Positions 1 to 14,561 of a stretch of 64,000 bases of DNA are shown here, in pieces. The position numbers were made by a program, and so were the translations under genes. The DNA is taken from the NCBI GenBank assembly GCA_019059635.1, contig JAGVRJ010000005.1, positions 1,116,001 through 1,180,000 of the forward strand. The letters run 5' to 3'. Positions within the stretch are counted from its first letter, which is position 1; each line of letters opens with the position of its first letter. Under the pieces are notes generated by a model. The model was given only the letters and a program-made list of their open reading frames with translations. It did no database searches and was not told the DNA's origin. This DNA is from Proales similis. Lineage: Eukaryota > Rotifera > Eurotatoria > Ploima > Proalidae.

Positions 1-134
1 TAAATCACTTGCGGCTCAGAATCAACTTCGTTTGCTGTGAGTGTATGAAAATACAGGACTCTGAAGCAACAGGGCGTTTACAAACGAGCTCCAACTCGTA
101 GAGAGATTAAAATAAAGTAAACTGAAGCAAAGCA
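1..134 (+). promoter_or_regulatory. 5' flank / 5' UTR of DNAH6
   Basis: This is the sequence upstream of the DNAH6 ATG. No TATA box is evident in the part inside the window. It probably holds the 5' UTR and some of the promoter. Confidence 0.4.
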
Positions 135-3100
135 ATGAATCGAGAGGCGAGCTCGCACGGAGCTCAGGGCTCGGCAAAGTCAAACGGCTCTCCGCGTCTT
201 CCTCCGCTTGGCAATCAAGCGGCTCTAAACGAGCCGGCCGACCACGACCAGCAAAAGCGAGTCAGAGCATTCAAGTTTGGCCAAGTCGACCAGAATCTGC
301 TCATCTCTCGGCTCTATTCGACACCTCAAAATCGTTCGAGCACAAATCAACAGTTCGTGCTTGACATGGGCGCGACCAGCGTTCACAAGCCGCACATAAA
401 GAAATTAGAGGCTCCGCCGGTCCAACCAGAGCCGGTCCATCGTCTGTTTCATCATCAGAATTATCATTCGCTGGCCGCGATTCAGGCGCGCAATAAAGAG
501 ATGCTGGCCGAAGAGACGCGCTTGCGGAGGCAGCGAGACCGCGAAAGAAAGAAACGATTCAAGATCACATCGACCGTCTCCGAAACTCCGGAGCCTGAAG
601 AGACAATTGAAAACGAGAACGACTTGGAGCAGACTGAAGCGTACGATAAAAAGTTTAAATTTGTTCCGCGTCGGCCAGAGCCGCGGCCTCTTGTCCTTCC
701 GCAAATTCGAGCAGTGTCTAGTCCACAACTCGCTCCCATCGAAGGTAATCATCGTAGGCTTGTGTTCGCCGACAACAAGATTGAATTACACGATTGTATT
801 GAAAGAGAACTACGAGGGAGAGCAGGACATGCTGGTCATATTCGATTTGATTCGACGCCAGCACGATCACTTTTTTCTTTACCTCTCACACGCTTACCCG
901 AAGAGCTCGGTCAACTACAACTTTTACAATTTAAAGTAAGTCGACTGAGAACTAGAAAAGCGCAGCATGATCAAATCATCTTGTTGGTTCATTCAACAGA
1001 GTTGTGAGCTACGAGAACTGTAGCAAAAATGAATACTTCACAATCGGCAAGAACGGCGTTTGTCACTTTTGCAGGGGAGAAGAGATTGAGTTCCTGCCAT
1101 TGGAGAAATGGGAGCGAGAGTATCGCTTGTACTTGAAGCTGATGAAGGTGAGCTTGGCGATCTTGGCGAGACTGCATTTTGGGCCAGCTAATAGCCATTC
1201 GCCCTCAAGCTACGCGTGTTCAAGCAATTTAGGCCATGGAAAGCATTCACCGTCTGGCACATAAACGTGAGAAACTTCAAAGTCAGCAGCTCAACAAGAG
1301 AGCTCGAGGAGAACTTGTTCTTGCTCAACGATGTAAGCAAACGTTTAAATGCATTATATTGACTTGACGATTAAACGCGAGTTGGTCAAAAGTCATTGCG
1401 GCCAGCGCTTCTGAATGTGCGCGAGATGTGCTATCGCATATCCAACATGAGCTTGTGCAAGATAGAAAGAGGCAAAACGTACACACTTGAAGAGTTCAAG
1501 GCCATTCAGTTAGAGCAGCTCAAGCAGGTCTCGCGTCGTCTGGAAGAGTTCAGAGACCTGGTCAAAGAGGTTGTTTCGAGCGCTTGCCGAAGCGCCTTGT
1601 TCGAGGCCGGATTTACGGTCGACGATTACATCAGCGACCAAGTGGACTCCACTCTGCCCGAGTCCCAGGGAGGCGAGCCGAGAACTGGCTCCAGTTATCA
1701 GCTGCAAAGTGTCAGCAATGTGGACATTTATGGACAAGCGCCTGACAAGATGACTTATACGGAACAGGCGAAGAAGCGGCGCAATTGCCAGCGCCTGACC
1801 AGGTTGTTTACAATCAATTCGTTAGTAAGCGAGCGATCAAATTAATCTCTGAAATTGAAACAGTTTTATTCGACTGGCCGACTATTTGATTGCGGCCACT
1901 CTGCACGTTCTGGCAGTCAACTCTGTTCAGAGCTTGTACAACTATTTTGCCGAGCAGCTCGAGTTCACGCCGTCACTTGAGGAGATAAGGGCGATGAACG
2001 TAATGCCAGAGATCACCGAGCCTGAAGCTGAGCCCGGCCCGTCTACTGAAGCACCCAAAGAGTCAGTTAGCAAAGAGCCTACCTTCATTCCTCCGACCAT
2101 GGTAAGTTCAAGTGGTAAAAAGCGTCGCCATTGCTCTTGAAAAGTTGGTTTCACAGGAAATCGACGAGCCGAAAGAAGAAGAAGAAGAGAAAATAATTCC
2201 GTCGTTGTTCATCACTGAGCTCATACTCGACATAGATTTGCTTGACTTTCGGCCAGACCAGCATCAGTATGCCGAAGGCGTCGGTCTCATCATGGAGCAG
2301 TTCAAAAGCACGCTGCTGATGGTGCCCAATCTGGTGCCGGACAGATTTTTCGAACCGTTTACAAGGTAGATGTGCTTCGATTTTCTAACGTTCAATTAAG
2401 CGACGCAGTCGACTAAATGTTTACCAAAGGCCAATGATAAACAGAAAGCTGGAGGAGAAGACGTGCGGCGAAGGACCACGACTCGACGACATGTTTCAAG
2501 AAGACAAGCATCTAAAACTTTTGGAGAAGAACTGCTCTGAATGTCTGACGGCGGCATTCAACGCGGCCAAGAACTATTCGGACACGTTCCACGAGTACAA
2601 GCAGTTCTACCGCGAGAATGAGCTTACCGACGTCGAAAAGATTCGAACCGATCCGCATGATGTTGAATATTTCGCGCACGCCCTTCAGACATACCATCAT
2701 CAAGAAGCAATGGCTCAATTTGTGACGCCTAAACGACAGCTCGGCCTCCTGCTCGTTGATGCCAGCGAAATGAAGGAGAAACTCATTCCGAATCCGCTCA
2801 GATGTCTAGAAGTGGTCAACGAGATTCTGCCGATAATCGCCAAAAACAAAACTGACGCTCTGATCAGCGAGTCGCAGGACGCCACATTTAAACTGGAGTT
2901 CAAGCCGACAACCACGATTGAGTTCGTCGACTCGCTCAACTTTCTCGACCAGATTCAAGAGCGGATCGAGCCGCTTGAAAAAGAGGCCGAGACCGTAAAA
3001 GAAATGTACGATTTGATCGACGAGTACAAAGTGCCTTGTCCGCCCGAGGACTTGGTCGTTTACTCGACCCTGTTCAACACGATCGGCACTTGTCGAAATG

Positions 3101-6100
3101 CGATCGACAAAGCACTCACAGAACGTGACGCCAACATAGTGCAGTTCTGCGCCACTCTGGATCACGACATTGTGAAACTGAACGAAGACTGTCGCCGCAT
3201 AAAGCAGCAGTCAGAAGCGCCGTCCATTCTTGACCCGGAAGCAGACGAAGCGAGCAACAAGTCACTGCTTAAAGGCCTTATCAGTGAAATTGAAGAGCTG
3301 CACAAGATCGCATACACATACAGAGCCTATCAGAAGAACTTCAAAGTCGAAGTGACCAAGTTCGACGAGCTAGAAGAGGCGATGGGCGAGATAAAGCTCA
3401 AAGAGCTATTGTGGAACTCGCTCGACGAATGGGACGAGCACACCACAGAGTGGAAGAGCGAGCAGTTCGACAAGCTAGATCCGGAGAATTTGAATCAAAT
3501 TGTCAATAAATACGGCAAGAATTGTTTTCAGATCGAAAAGGGCCTGCCGCCGAACAATCTGCTGCCCAAGCTGAAAGAACGCGTCGAAGACATGAGAGCC
3601 AAAATGCCGACAATTACCGACCTGCGAAATCCGAACCTCCAAAAACGCCACTGGGACATGATCTACAACACGATTGGCTTCAAGCCGACCGCCGAAGACC
3701 CGCTCACGCTGGGCAAGCTTATTGATATACGCGCGTTCGAGCACGCCGAAAGGCTGCAAGAGATCAGCGGCCAAGCAAGCAGTGAAGCGAGTCTGGAGGG
3801 CATTTTGAAAAAGGTCGAAGACTCGTGGAAGTCGCTTGACTTCCCGGTGGTGCCTTACAAAGATACCAAGGACGTGTTCATACTCGGCGCGACGGACGAG
3901 ATTCAGCAGAATTTGGACGACAGCAACATAAACGTGTCGACGATCGCTAGTTCGCGACACGTCGGTCCAATCAAGCCGCGCGTTGAAAAGTGGCAAAGCG
4001 ATCTTGATCTGTTCGCCAGGACTTTGGACGCGTGGCTCACGTGTCAACGAGGCTGGCTCTATTTGGAGAGCATATTCTCTGCGCCGGACATTGTGCGTCA
4101 GCTGCCGACCGAAGCGAAAATGTTCTCAAACGTCGACAAGTCATGGAAGGACATTATGCGCAAAGTGAACAAACTGCCGCAAGCCATTCGAATCGGCACC
4201 CAGTCTGGCCTGTTGGAAACGTTTCAAAACAACAACTCACTGCTCGAGCAAATAATGAAGTGCCTCGAAGCTTACCTCGAGAGCAAGCGGTCCGTCTTTC
4301 CGCGGTTTTATTTCCTCTCCAACGACGAGCTGTTGGAAATATTGGCACAGACGCGCAATCCGCACGCAGTGCAGCCACATTTGAGAAAATGCTTCGACGC
4401 CATCAACAAACTCGAGTTTGGCGGCGCACCGCCAGACGCCAATGCGGACGACGCTCTGAACACCACAGTAAGCAACGACATCCACGCGATGATCTCGCCC
4501 GAGGGCGAGCGCGTCTCGTTGGGCAAAGGACTGCGCGCTAGAGGAAACGTCGAAGAGTGGCTGGGCAAAGTGGAAGACGCAATGTTTGCCAATCTAAAGC
4601 GCACACTCAAGCAGTCGATCAATGACTTTGAAAACAGCGAGCGACAGGAGTGGATTGCCAAATGGCCGTCGCAAATTGTGCTGACCGTGTCACAGACGAT
4701 GTGGTGTCGAGATCTGACCGAAATACTTGAGGCCGACTTTGATCGAGTCGAAGCGCTCAAAGAGTACGAGACCAAGTCCTTCCAGGACCTGAATCAGCTC
4801 GCCCAAATGGTTCGAAAAGAGCTGCCCGAGCTGCTTCGAATGGTGCTCGTCTCATTGATCACAATTGATGTGCACGCTCGAGACATAGTAAGCGAAATGG
4901 TTCGTTCCAAAGTAGACGACGCCAACAACTTTGAGTGGCTGAAACAGCTCCGCTACTACTGGGACACTGACGTGGACAATTCAGTGGTGCGGATGTCCAA
5001 TTCACTTTATATCTACGGCTATGAGTACTTGGGCGCCAGTCCTCGTCTGGTCATCACGCCTCTCACCGACAGATGCTATTTGTGTTTAATGGGCGCACTG
5101 CAGCTTGATTTAGGCGGCGCTCCAGCAGGTCCGGCCGGAACTGGCAAAACTGAGACGACGAAAGACTTGGCCAAATCACTGGCCAAACAGTGCGTCGTGT
5201 TTAACTGCTCGGACGGTCTCGACTACAAAATGATGGGCCGATTCTTTAGCGGCTTGGCACAGTCAGGTGCCTGGTGTTGCTTTGACGAGTTCAATCGAAT
5301 TGATATCGAAGTGTTGTCCGTAATCGCTCAACAACTGATCACAATCCGAAACGCCAAGGCGAGTAAACTGTCTCGCTTCATGTTCGAGGGCAGAGAGATC
5401 GGCCTTGTGTCGACTTGTGCTGCTTTCATCACAATGAACCCGGGCTACGCTGGTCGAACAGAGCTGCCCGACAACTTGAAAGCTTTGTTCAGGCCAATTT
5501 CCATGATGGTGCCCGACTACAAGCTGATCGCCGAGGTCATTCTCTACTCGGAGGGCTTCGAGAACTCAAAGAATTTGGCCCAGAAGATGGTTCAGATGTA
5601 CAAGCTGTGCAGCGAGCAGCTCAGCCAGCAAGACCACTACGACTTCGGTATGAGAGCTGTAAAGTCAGTGCTGGTAATGGCGGGCAAGTTGAAAAGAGAA
5701 AACCCGTTCATAAACGAAGATCTGGTTCTCATTCGAGCCCTGCGTGATAGCAACTTGCCCAAGTTCCTTGTCGACGACGCCATATTGTTCAAGGCCATTA
5801 TTCAGGATTTGTTTCCAGGCGTTGTTCTGCCCGAGCACGACTATGGCGAGTTTATGCAGACAATCATTTCAAACCAGGAGCGCATGGGACTGCAGCCGGA
5901 CCAGAGTCAAGTGCGCAAAGTGATTCAATTCTACGAGACCATGCTGGTCCGTCACGGCGTTATGTTGGTCGGACCGGCCGGCGGAGGCAAAACCACCGTC
6001 TATCAGGTAACGTCCGCCAGCCTTCGTGTCTTTCTCAGTCTGATGAACACTTGATAAACCCAAAAGGTGCTGGCCAACACCCTCAACGAGCTGCATAGCA

Positions 6101-9100
6101 AAGGACACAAGCATTACTTCTATCAGCCGGTGCATACACATGTGCTGAATCCCAAGTCGATTACAATGGGAGAGTTGTACGGAGAATACAATCTCATGAC
6201 AATGGAATGGAAAGATGGCCTGATGGGCATCACAGTGCGCCATTGCGTTCGAGTAAGCGTCTCTCCTCCAATTGTTTAGTCGGTCTTTAAGCTTAGTGCG
6301 CGATTAGAATACCAGCGAGGATCATCAATGGGTGATTTGTGACGGCCCAGTCGATGCGCTCTGGATCGAGAACATGAACACAGTGCTGGATGACAACAAA
6401 ATGCTTTGTTTGGCCAACAGCGAACGTATTAAGCTCACGCCTTTCATGCACATGGTGTTTGAGGTTCAGGACTTGGCAGTGGCCAGTCCGGCCACAGTCA
6501 GTCGTTGCGGCATGGTTTACATAGACCCGAATGAACTTGGCTGGATGCCGTACGTCAAAACATGGAGCACTCGAAAATTTGAGCCCAAATTCGGTGCCGA
6601 CTATGCCGAGTACTTGATCGGTCTCTTTGAAAAGTTTGTCGACGACGGTCTACACTTTGTGAAAAAAAAGTGCACGGAGACGATGCGTCAGGTCGACATG
6701 GGCAAAATCCTTGCACTTTGCGGTCTACTTGAGAGCTTGCTTGTCGAGAGCAATGAGATCGACGCCAGACTCGAAGAAGGAAAAATGAAAGTGGCCATCT
6801 CGACCACGTTTGCTTTCTGCTACGTTTGGGCCATCGGAGGCAACCTCAAGTCAAACTCATGGGACCCGTTTGACACGTTTGTGAGAAATCAATTCGAAGA
6901 CCACGGAGACGCCAAGGTAGGCAAGAACCAGCCCAGCTTTTGACTTTTCGAGTTTATGTTAACGCTCAACTGGTTTAAGCTGGCCAGTGGAGGTGATCTG
7001 TTCAGCTATTACGTGGACGTTCAGCATCGACGAATGGACCTCTGGGAGCGAATTGTGCCAAAGTTCGTCTACGATCCGAAAATGCCATATTTCGAGATGC
7101 TTGTGCCAACAATCGACTCAGTGCGCTACGGCTATTTGATGGAGAAGCTGCTCCGAGTGAATCGGCCAGTTTTGTTCACCGGCGACACAGGCGTGGGCAA
7201 GTCAGTGATTGCACGAGCCCTGCTGCTCGACGTTGCCAACAAGGCCGACTATGTGCCGGTATTTTTGAATTTCTCGGCGCAGACAAGCTCCAAACGAACG
7301 CAAGAAATGATCGAGTCGAAGCTGGAGAAGAGAAAACGAAACGTACTTGGCGCGCCCAGGAACAAACATATGATCATCTTCATCGATGATCTAAACATGC
7401 CTAAACTGGACACGTACGGCTCGCAGCCACCAATTGAGCTGCTCCGACAATATCAGGACTTTGACGGCTTTTACAACCGATTCGAAGAGGGAATGCCGTT
7501 CACCAAGCTTGAGAACATCACGCTGTCGGCCGCCTGCGCTCCTCCGGGCGGCGGCCGCAATCCGGTCTCGCTTCGCCTAATTCGTCACTTTTGCATGTTC
7601 AGTATCTCGCCTCCGAACGAGTACACTCTGAAACACATATTCAAATCGATCACACACGGCTTCTTTGTCGATTTCAGTCCGGCAGTGAAAGGTTGTGCCG
7701 ATCAAATAGTCGAAGCGGCCGTGGAGATTTACGGCCGGATGAGCAGCGAGCTCTTGCCCACGCCGGCCAAGTCGCACTACGTGTTCAATCTGCGCGATTT
7801 GTCCAAGTGTGTGCAAGGCATTCTTCAAGTGCGGCCAGAGTCTGTGTCCGAGAAGGACTCGGTTGCTCGCCTCTTTTATCATGAAGCGCAGCGTGTATTC
7901 CACGATCGTCTGATCAACGACGAAGACAAACAGTACTTTAACACAATCCTGGCCGAAATGGCCGCAAAATATTTCTCTCAGGTTCGATTCAAAAGCTAAA
8001 TTCTAGCTGAGCTGTTTTTTTTTACCTTTTTTTCTTAAGCAAATCGAAGCAAAGTCGTTTGTCACAAAGCCGATCATATTCGGCGACTTTATGAAAATCG
8101 GAGCCGAGAAAGAGGACCGACTTTACGAGGAAATAAGTGACTACGAAAAGCTCAAGAGCGTCTATCAAGATGTAAATATACGTCCTCTCTCGTCTGTTCT
8201 CTTACTCTCAAATCTAATGCGGTTTGAATTGGCAGTATCAAGAAGACTTCAACTTGCAATACAACAAGGACATAAAAATGGTGTTTTTCATGGACGCAAT
8301 GGAGCATATCGCGCGAATAGCGCGAATGATCCGACAAGACCGAGGAAATGCGCTTCTGGTCGGCGTGGGCGGAACTGGCAAGCAGTCGCTCACTCGGCTG
8401 GCCAGTCACATTTGTGGATACAAATGCTTCCAGATCGAACTGTCGCGAGGCTACAACTACAACTCGTTCCACGACGACTTGAAAAAGCTCTACGAACAGG
8501 CCGGAGTTAAAAACGAGAACACGGTGTTTTTGTTCACAGACACCCAGGTGAGCGGCTCCCTCCAACTGTTACGGCCGATTGAGTCGAATTACTTGCTTCG
8601 CTAGATTGTGGTCGAGGAGTTTCTCGAGGACATCAACAACATATTGAACAGCGGCGAAGTGCCCAATTTGTTCGAGCCCGACGAGTACGAGCGCATGATA
8701 ATCGGCTGTCGACCGGACGCCAAAGAGGCCGGCATCGCAGAGGGCGACCGCGACGCCATATTTTCATTCTTCATTAATCGGGTCCGTAACAACCTTCACG
8801 TTGTGTTGTGTATGAGTCCGGTGGGCGATTCGTTTCGAACCAGATGCCGAATGTTTCCCTCGCTGGTTAACTGCTGCACAATTGACTGGTTCACTGAGTG
8901 GCCTGCGGACGCGTTGCTCTCTGTGGCGCGAACTTCATTTGCCAAGGTCGAGTGGCCAGCGAGCCAAGAGCATCTGGTGGTAAGTTGGGCAATGGCCAGC
9001 CTTCCCAAATTCTTTTTCGACAATTTTAACCATTTACTTGCTGCAGGACTCGTTGAGTAAAATGTGTGTGGAGATTCATACTAGTGTGTCTCACATGGCC

Positions 9101-12100
9101 AAGAGACTGTATGACGAGCTCAGACGCTATTACTACACCACGCCGACCTCCTATCTCGAGCTGATCAATTTGTACTTGAAAATGTTGGCTGACAAGAAAA
9201 AGTAAAAAAAATCTTGTTCCTCATTCATTCTGAGCCGAAAAATTGAAGAAACATTCGAAAGGGAGATAAATTCAGCGCGTCAGAGAGTTGAAAATGGTCT
9301 GAAAAAATTGCTGGAAACAAACAAAGTGGTTGATTCGATGCAAATTGAGCTGAAAGCTCTAGAGCCAGAGCTGAAAAAGAAATCAGAGGACACAGCCAAA
9401 CTGATGGAGATATTGGCAGTTGATCAGGAGAAGGCAGACGCAGTGCGCAAGGTTGTGCTTGAAGACGAGGCAGTGGCCAAAGTGAAAGCCGAAGAGACCA
9501 AGGCGATCGCAGACGACGCTCAACGCGACCTGAACGCCGCATTGCCTGCGCTCGAGGCCGCTGTAAAGGCATTGGACGCGCTTGACAAGAGCGATATCAC
9601 TGAAGTAAAGGGATTCACTAACCCGCCTGAAATGGTGCAGACCGTCATGGAGTCGGTGTGCATTCTGGTCGGGGTGAAACCAGACTGGCCTACCAGCAAA
9701 ACTCTGCTGAGCGACAACAACTTTTTGAAGAATTTGCTCAACTACGACAAAGACAATATTCCAGATACAAAGCTGAAAAAGATCAAGCCATACATAAACA
9801 ATCCAAAGTTTGTGCCCGAAGAAGTGGCCAAAGTGAGCAAAGCGTGCCGTTCACTTTGTCTATGGGTGAGAGCTATCGACGAGTACGCTCGAGTCTTCAA
9901 AGAGGTCGAGCCAAAAAGGGCCAAATTGAAACTGGCCGAAGACGAGCTCAAGGTTGTGATGAGCGAGCTGAAGAAGAAGCAAGACAAGCTGGCCGAAGTC
10001 GAGGGCAAAATAAAAGAGCTGCAGGATAAGTACGACCATTCGGTCAGAGAGAAAAAGAAACTTGAGCAGAGCATGCAGCAGACCGCCTCTCGACTCAAGC
10101 GGGCATCTAAACTAACCACCGCACTGGCCGACGAGCAGGTCAGATGGAACGAGAGCATTAAAATGTTCGACAAAGAGCTCGAGCATGTGATCGGCGATGT
10201 GTTCATTTCGGCAGCTTGTGTGGCTTATTTCGGAGCCTTTCCGAGCAACTACCGTCAAGAACTCGTGTCCAACTGGAGCGAGGGCTGCACTCAGAACCGC
10301 ATACCGATTTCAGAGAACACGAGCATCGTCTCTGTTTTGGCACATCCGTTCATGATCAGACAATGGAACACAGAGGGCCTGCCCCGCGACGACTTCTCCA
10401 CTGAGAATGCCATTCTGGTTACTCGTGGCCGCCGTTGGCCTCTGATGATCGATCCCCAAGAACAGGCCAACCGCTGGATACGCAACAAAGAGCGTGAGAA
10501 CTCGCTCAAGATACTCAAAATGACAGACGGCAATTTCTTGCGAACTCTGGAGAACTGTGTTCGCATCGGAATGCCGATTTTAATGGAAGATATCGGCGAG
10601 CAGATCGACCCGGCCTTGGAGCCGCTCTTGCTCAAGCAGACGTTCATGTCCGGCGGTCGTCTCCTGATTAGACTTGGCGACAGCGACATTGAATACGATC
10701 CGAATTTCCGCTTTTACATGACCACGAAGCTGTCTAATCCGCACTATCTGCCCGAGGTCTGCATCAAAGTGACAATAATCAACTTCAGTGTCACCAAGTC
10801 GGGCCTTGAGGATCAAATTCTCAGTGACGTGGTTCGACTTGAGAGACCAGACCTGGAAGAGGAACGCAACAAGCTGATTATAAACATAAACACGGACAAG
10901 AACCAGCTGAAAGCGATCGAGGATAAAATCTTGAAAATGCTGTTCGAGTCGGAGGGCAACATTCTGGACAATGAAGAGCTGGTCAACACATTAAACGATT
11001 CTAAAACAACATCGCAAGCGATCGCGCGGCGTCTTGCCGAGGCGGAGAAAACCGAGGCGAACATAAGCACAGCGCGCGAGAAATATCGATCTGTGGCCGC
11101 TCGCGGCTCGATAATCTACTTTGTGGTTGCCGACTTGGCCAACATAGATCCAATGTATCAGTTCAGTCTGCGCTATTTCACTCAGCTGTTCAATCAGACC
11201 ATTGAGACAAGTGAAAAGTCGAGCGATCTAGAGAGGAGACTGCAAATACTGCTCGATCGAACCACCGAGTCCATCTACACGAACGTGTCCCGTGGCTTGT
11301 TTGAGAAAGACAAGCTCGTGTTCAGTTTCATGCTTTGCGCCGAGATTTTGAAGCTCAACGGCGTGATAAACAGCGACGATTGGACTTACTTGCTGCGTGG
11401 CGCGCCTGGTATGGAGCAAAAACGGCCGCCGAAGCCTGATCTAAAATGGCTGAGCGAGAGTCAATGGAAAAATCTGTGCGATCTGACAGTTCACTTTGAA
11501 AAGTTCAAGGACATCGTCCAGACCATACAGCAAAAGCACGTGGCACTCACACTCGGCGATTTGAAAATCGAATTGAACCCGAGCGAGCTATTCGATGCCA
11601 CAGACACACAGCTGGATGAGAAGCTGAACGAGTTTGAAAAGTTGATTTTGATCAAGAACCTAGCCGAGGACAATGTAGTCCAAGCGGTGACTGTGTTCGT
11701 CTCGCGCAATTTGGGCAAATTGTTTGTTGAGAGTCCAGCCACAGACTTGAACACTTTGTACAAAGACATGAGCTCACAGACACCGTTGGTGTTCATCCTG
11801 AGCACCGGCTCAGATCCGATGGGCTCGTTTTTACGCTTCGCCAAAGAGCTGGGCATGGCCAACAAGGTGCAGTCTATATCGCTTGGCCAAGGCCAAGGGC
11901 CGGTGGCCGAAAAGCTGATCAATAGCGCCATCAAAAACGGTGAATGGGTCTTTTTGCAAAATTGTCACTTGGCCGCTTCGTGGATGAACGCCATGGAGGT
12001 TATTGTGAAGAATATCGCCGATCCAGTCGCCCAAATTCACGAACAATTTCGTCTATTCCTGAGCTCGATGCCGGCCAAATCGTTTCCGGTCAGCGTTCTT

Positions 12101-13946
12101 CAAAACAGCGTCAAGGTCACCAATGAGCCGCCCAAGGGCCTGAGAGCCAACACGCGGCGAGCGTTTGCCGAAATGCAGCCTTCGTTCTTCGAAGAGCACA
12201 TACTTGCCAACGACTGGAAGAAGATCGTGTTCGGCATCTGCTTCTTTCACGCCATAATTCAGGAGCGCAAGAAATTCGGCTCACTCGGCTGGAACATAAA
12301 ATATGAGTTCAGCGACTCGGACAGAGAATGCGCTCTGCTCAACTTCCAGATGTTCTGCAAAGACGGCGTCATACCTTGGGACGCGTTGATTTACATCACT
12401 GGCGAGATAACGTACGGCGGCCGTGTAACCGACGCTTTCGATCAGCGATGTCTGCGCACCATTCTCAAGCGCTTCTTTTCGCCTGAGACACTTGACATTG
12501 GCTACAAGTATTCTGCGTCGGGTATCTACTATGCGCCAGAGCTTGACACTCTGAAAGAGTACCGTGACTATATCGACAATTTGCCGCTCATTGACAATCC
12601 GGAGATTTTCGGAATGCATCCGAACGCCAACATCACATTTCAGGTGAGCTGCTCGTTTTCGCTTGCAACTCCAAGGCAAATCTGACGTCAAGTTGCCTTT
12701 CTTTAAAAAGGTTCAAGAGACAAATTATCTGATAAACACAATATTGGACGTGCAGCCCCGCGTCAGCACTGGAGGATCGGGCAAATCGAACGACGAGATT
12801 GTCTATGAGCTGACCGAGAGCATACTAGCCAAGTTGTACGAGAAGCTCGACATCGAAAAGGCGCCCGGATCGATGTTCCAACCGGACGATAAAGGTCGCC
12901 TCAATTCGCTGACCACTGTGCTACAGCAAGAAGTCGATCGCTTCAACAAGCTTCTCACCGTGATTCGCGTAAATACCCGTTTAAGCGCTGAGACCGAATT
13001 CGAACTAAAAAGCGTCGTTTAGAACTCATTGGTGAACCTGCAGAAAGCCATCAAGGGTTTTGTGGTCATGAACGATCAGCTTGAGAAAATGTACAGCTCA
13101 TTCATCAACAACCAAGTGCCCGATTTGTGGTCAAACGCGGCCTATCCTTCACTTAAATCGCTTGGCTCCTGGGTCAAAGACTTGCAGCTGCGTTGCGATT
13201 TCATGGATGTAATTTGAATCAATTTTTATTAACTCGGGTTTCAGTATTATGAATCGCTCTACTTTTTTTTTCTAGAACTGGATTCAACACGGCTTTCCGG
13301 TCTCCTACTGGCTGCCGGGCATCTTTTTCCCGCAGGGCTTTCTCACTGGCACACTTCAAGTGCACGCACGCAAATACGATTTACCGATCGATGAGCTGTC
13401 GTTTGAGTTTCGTGTGCTCAACACATATCGAGATCAGGCGAGCTATAATCAAAATCTGAAAGGCCTCGAATACGGCCAGGAGCTGGAAGAGGATAAAATG
13501 GTAATTAACATTGACAAGCCGATTTGACTAAGGTCGAATGCTAAATCGAGTCTGGATGACTAGATCAATCGGCCCAGCGACGGAGTACTCATTCACGGCC
13601 TTTTTATGGAGGCGTTCAGATGGGACGACGAAAAAGGACAATGCGCCGAGTCGAATCTCGGAGAGATGAGCGCTCCTCTGCCCATGCTTCATATGGAGCC
13701 GAAGCAGAATTTCGCTCACAACCCACGTCATTACTTGGCTCCACTTTACAGAACAGCTGCAAGAGCGGGCACTCTCTCAACCACAGGTGAGTTTGGCTTT
13801 TCAAATCGTCTAACTGGGGCAAAGTATGAGCAATTAATTAAGGTCTGTCCACAAATTTCGTCGTCTCGGTCAATTTGCCAAGTGAACAAGACCAAGACCA
13901 CTGGATAAGAAAGGGAGCGGCGCTAATCTGCCAGCTTACAGACTAA
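135..13946 (+). CDS. DNAH6: Axonemal dynein heavy chain 6 (inner-arm dynein), 21 exons
   Basis: This is an ATP-driven microtubule motor of ciliary inner dynein arms. Joining exons 135-744, 806-935, 1000-1147, 1195-1332, 1393-1820, 1864-2101, 2157-2365, 2430-6006, 6067-6252, 6308-6916, 6980-7981, 8040-8171, 8236-8547, 8605-8979, 9047-9201, 9235-12643, 12711-12968, 13023-13208, 13276-13500, 13564-13786 and 13843-13946 keeps one frame and gives about 4217 aa, close to the usual DNAH6 length. Visible parts in order: tail and linker; AAA1 P-loop GPAGTGKT near residue 1534; AAA2 GPAGGGKT near 1814; AAA3 GDTGVGKS near 2159; AAA4 GVGGTGKQ near 2511; coiled-coil stalk with microtubule-binding tip near 2770-3060; and the dynein C-terminal domain ending in ICQLTD. 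Assignment to DNAH6 rather than DNAH3/7/12 rests on recalled similarity along the whole length. The start is the first ATG after in-frame stops. Introns are 33-64 nt apart from a few slightly longer ones. No break is seen. Confidence 0.93.
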
Positions 13947-14035
13947 ATTCTTCTTTTCTTCTGTTCTATTCGAATATTTTTTTTTCTAATTGAGCCTTTA
14001 TGAGCGTCACATTCATTCGCTAATTGATGCTGCCA

Positions 14036-14041
14036 AATAAA
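14036..14041 (+). terminator. Poly(A) signal of DNAH6
   Basis: An AATAAA hexamer lies 90 bp after the DNAH6 stop codon. It is the first canonical signal downstream. Confidence 0.5.
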
Positions 14042-14561
14042 GCGAGTCGAAATTTTAGCGAGAATTACGTAAACCAGCCGAGCGCAATCTAGACCGATAA
14101 TGGATTCGAGTGGGCAAAAACGAATGCTCGATTGATTAATAATTAAACTCGATCAGCCGGTGCCGTCTGGTGATGGCTAATACCTAGCTGCTAGTTGCGG
14201 AAAGTTTTGAATTAAAGTTGCATGAAGAGACACAATATGAACTACACAAAATGAACTACACAATCTAAATCCCGTGGGCAGTCGGCTTGTCTATTTAAGT
14301 TGTTGCGGAAAGCGGCTCACTTGCTCTTAAGGCGAGAACGGGCCAGAGCGCGCGCAAGGCTACAAAGCGAAATCTCTAATTCAATTTGAAATGGCCGCTT
14401 CGTTCGCGTGTCGTGCTCACTGCCGAATGTCAATTTCAAAGAATTTGATCGGCGAAATTCTCCTATTTAAAGCCACAAGCCTGTCGAATGCCGTAGCCAT
14501 TAATCAGACCGGTTCTGTTTAGAAAACTCAAATTGTCTAAAGAGAAATAGAAGCATCAAAA
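14042..14561. other. Intergenic region with the promoter of the peptide gene
   Basis: No coding sequence is supported here. A short tandem duplication of ATGAACTACACAAA-like sequence lies near 14236-14263. A TATA-like CTATTTAAAG near 14463-14472 sits about 90-100 bp before the next ATG. A TCTGTTTAG motif about 40 bp before that ATG could be a splice acceptor for a 5' UTR intron or trans-splicing. Confidence 0.4.

Noticed and set aside
745..757. A 13-nt GT..AG segment as a minute intron in DNAH6
   Set aside because: A 61-nt intron from the same donor to the AG at 804-805 gives the same frame and a normal length, so the tiny intron is unnecessary.
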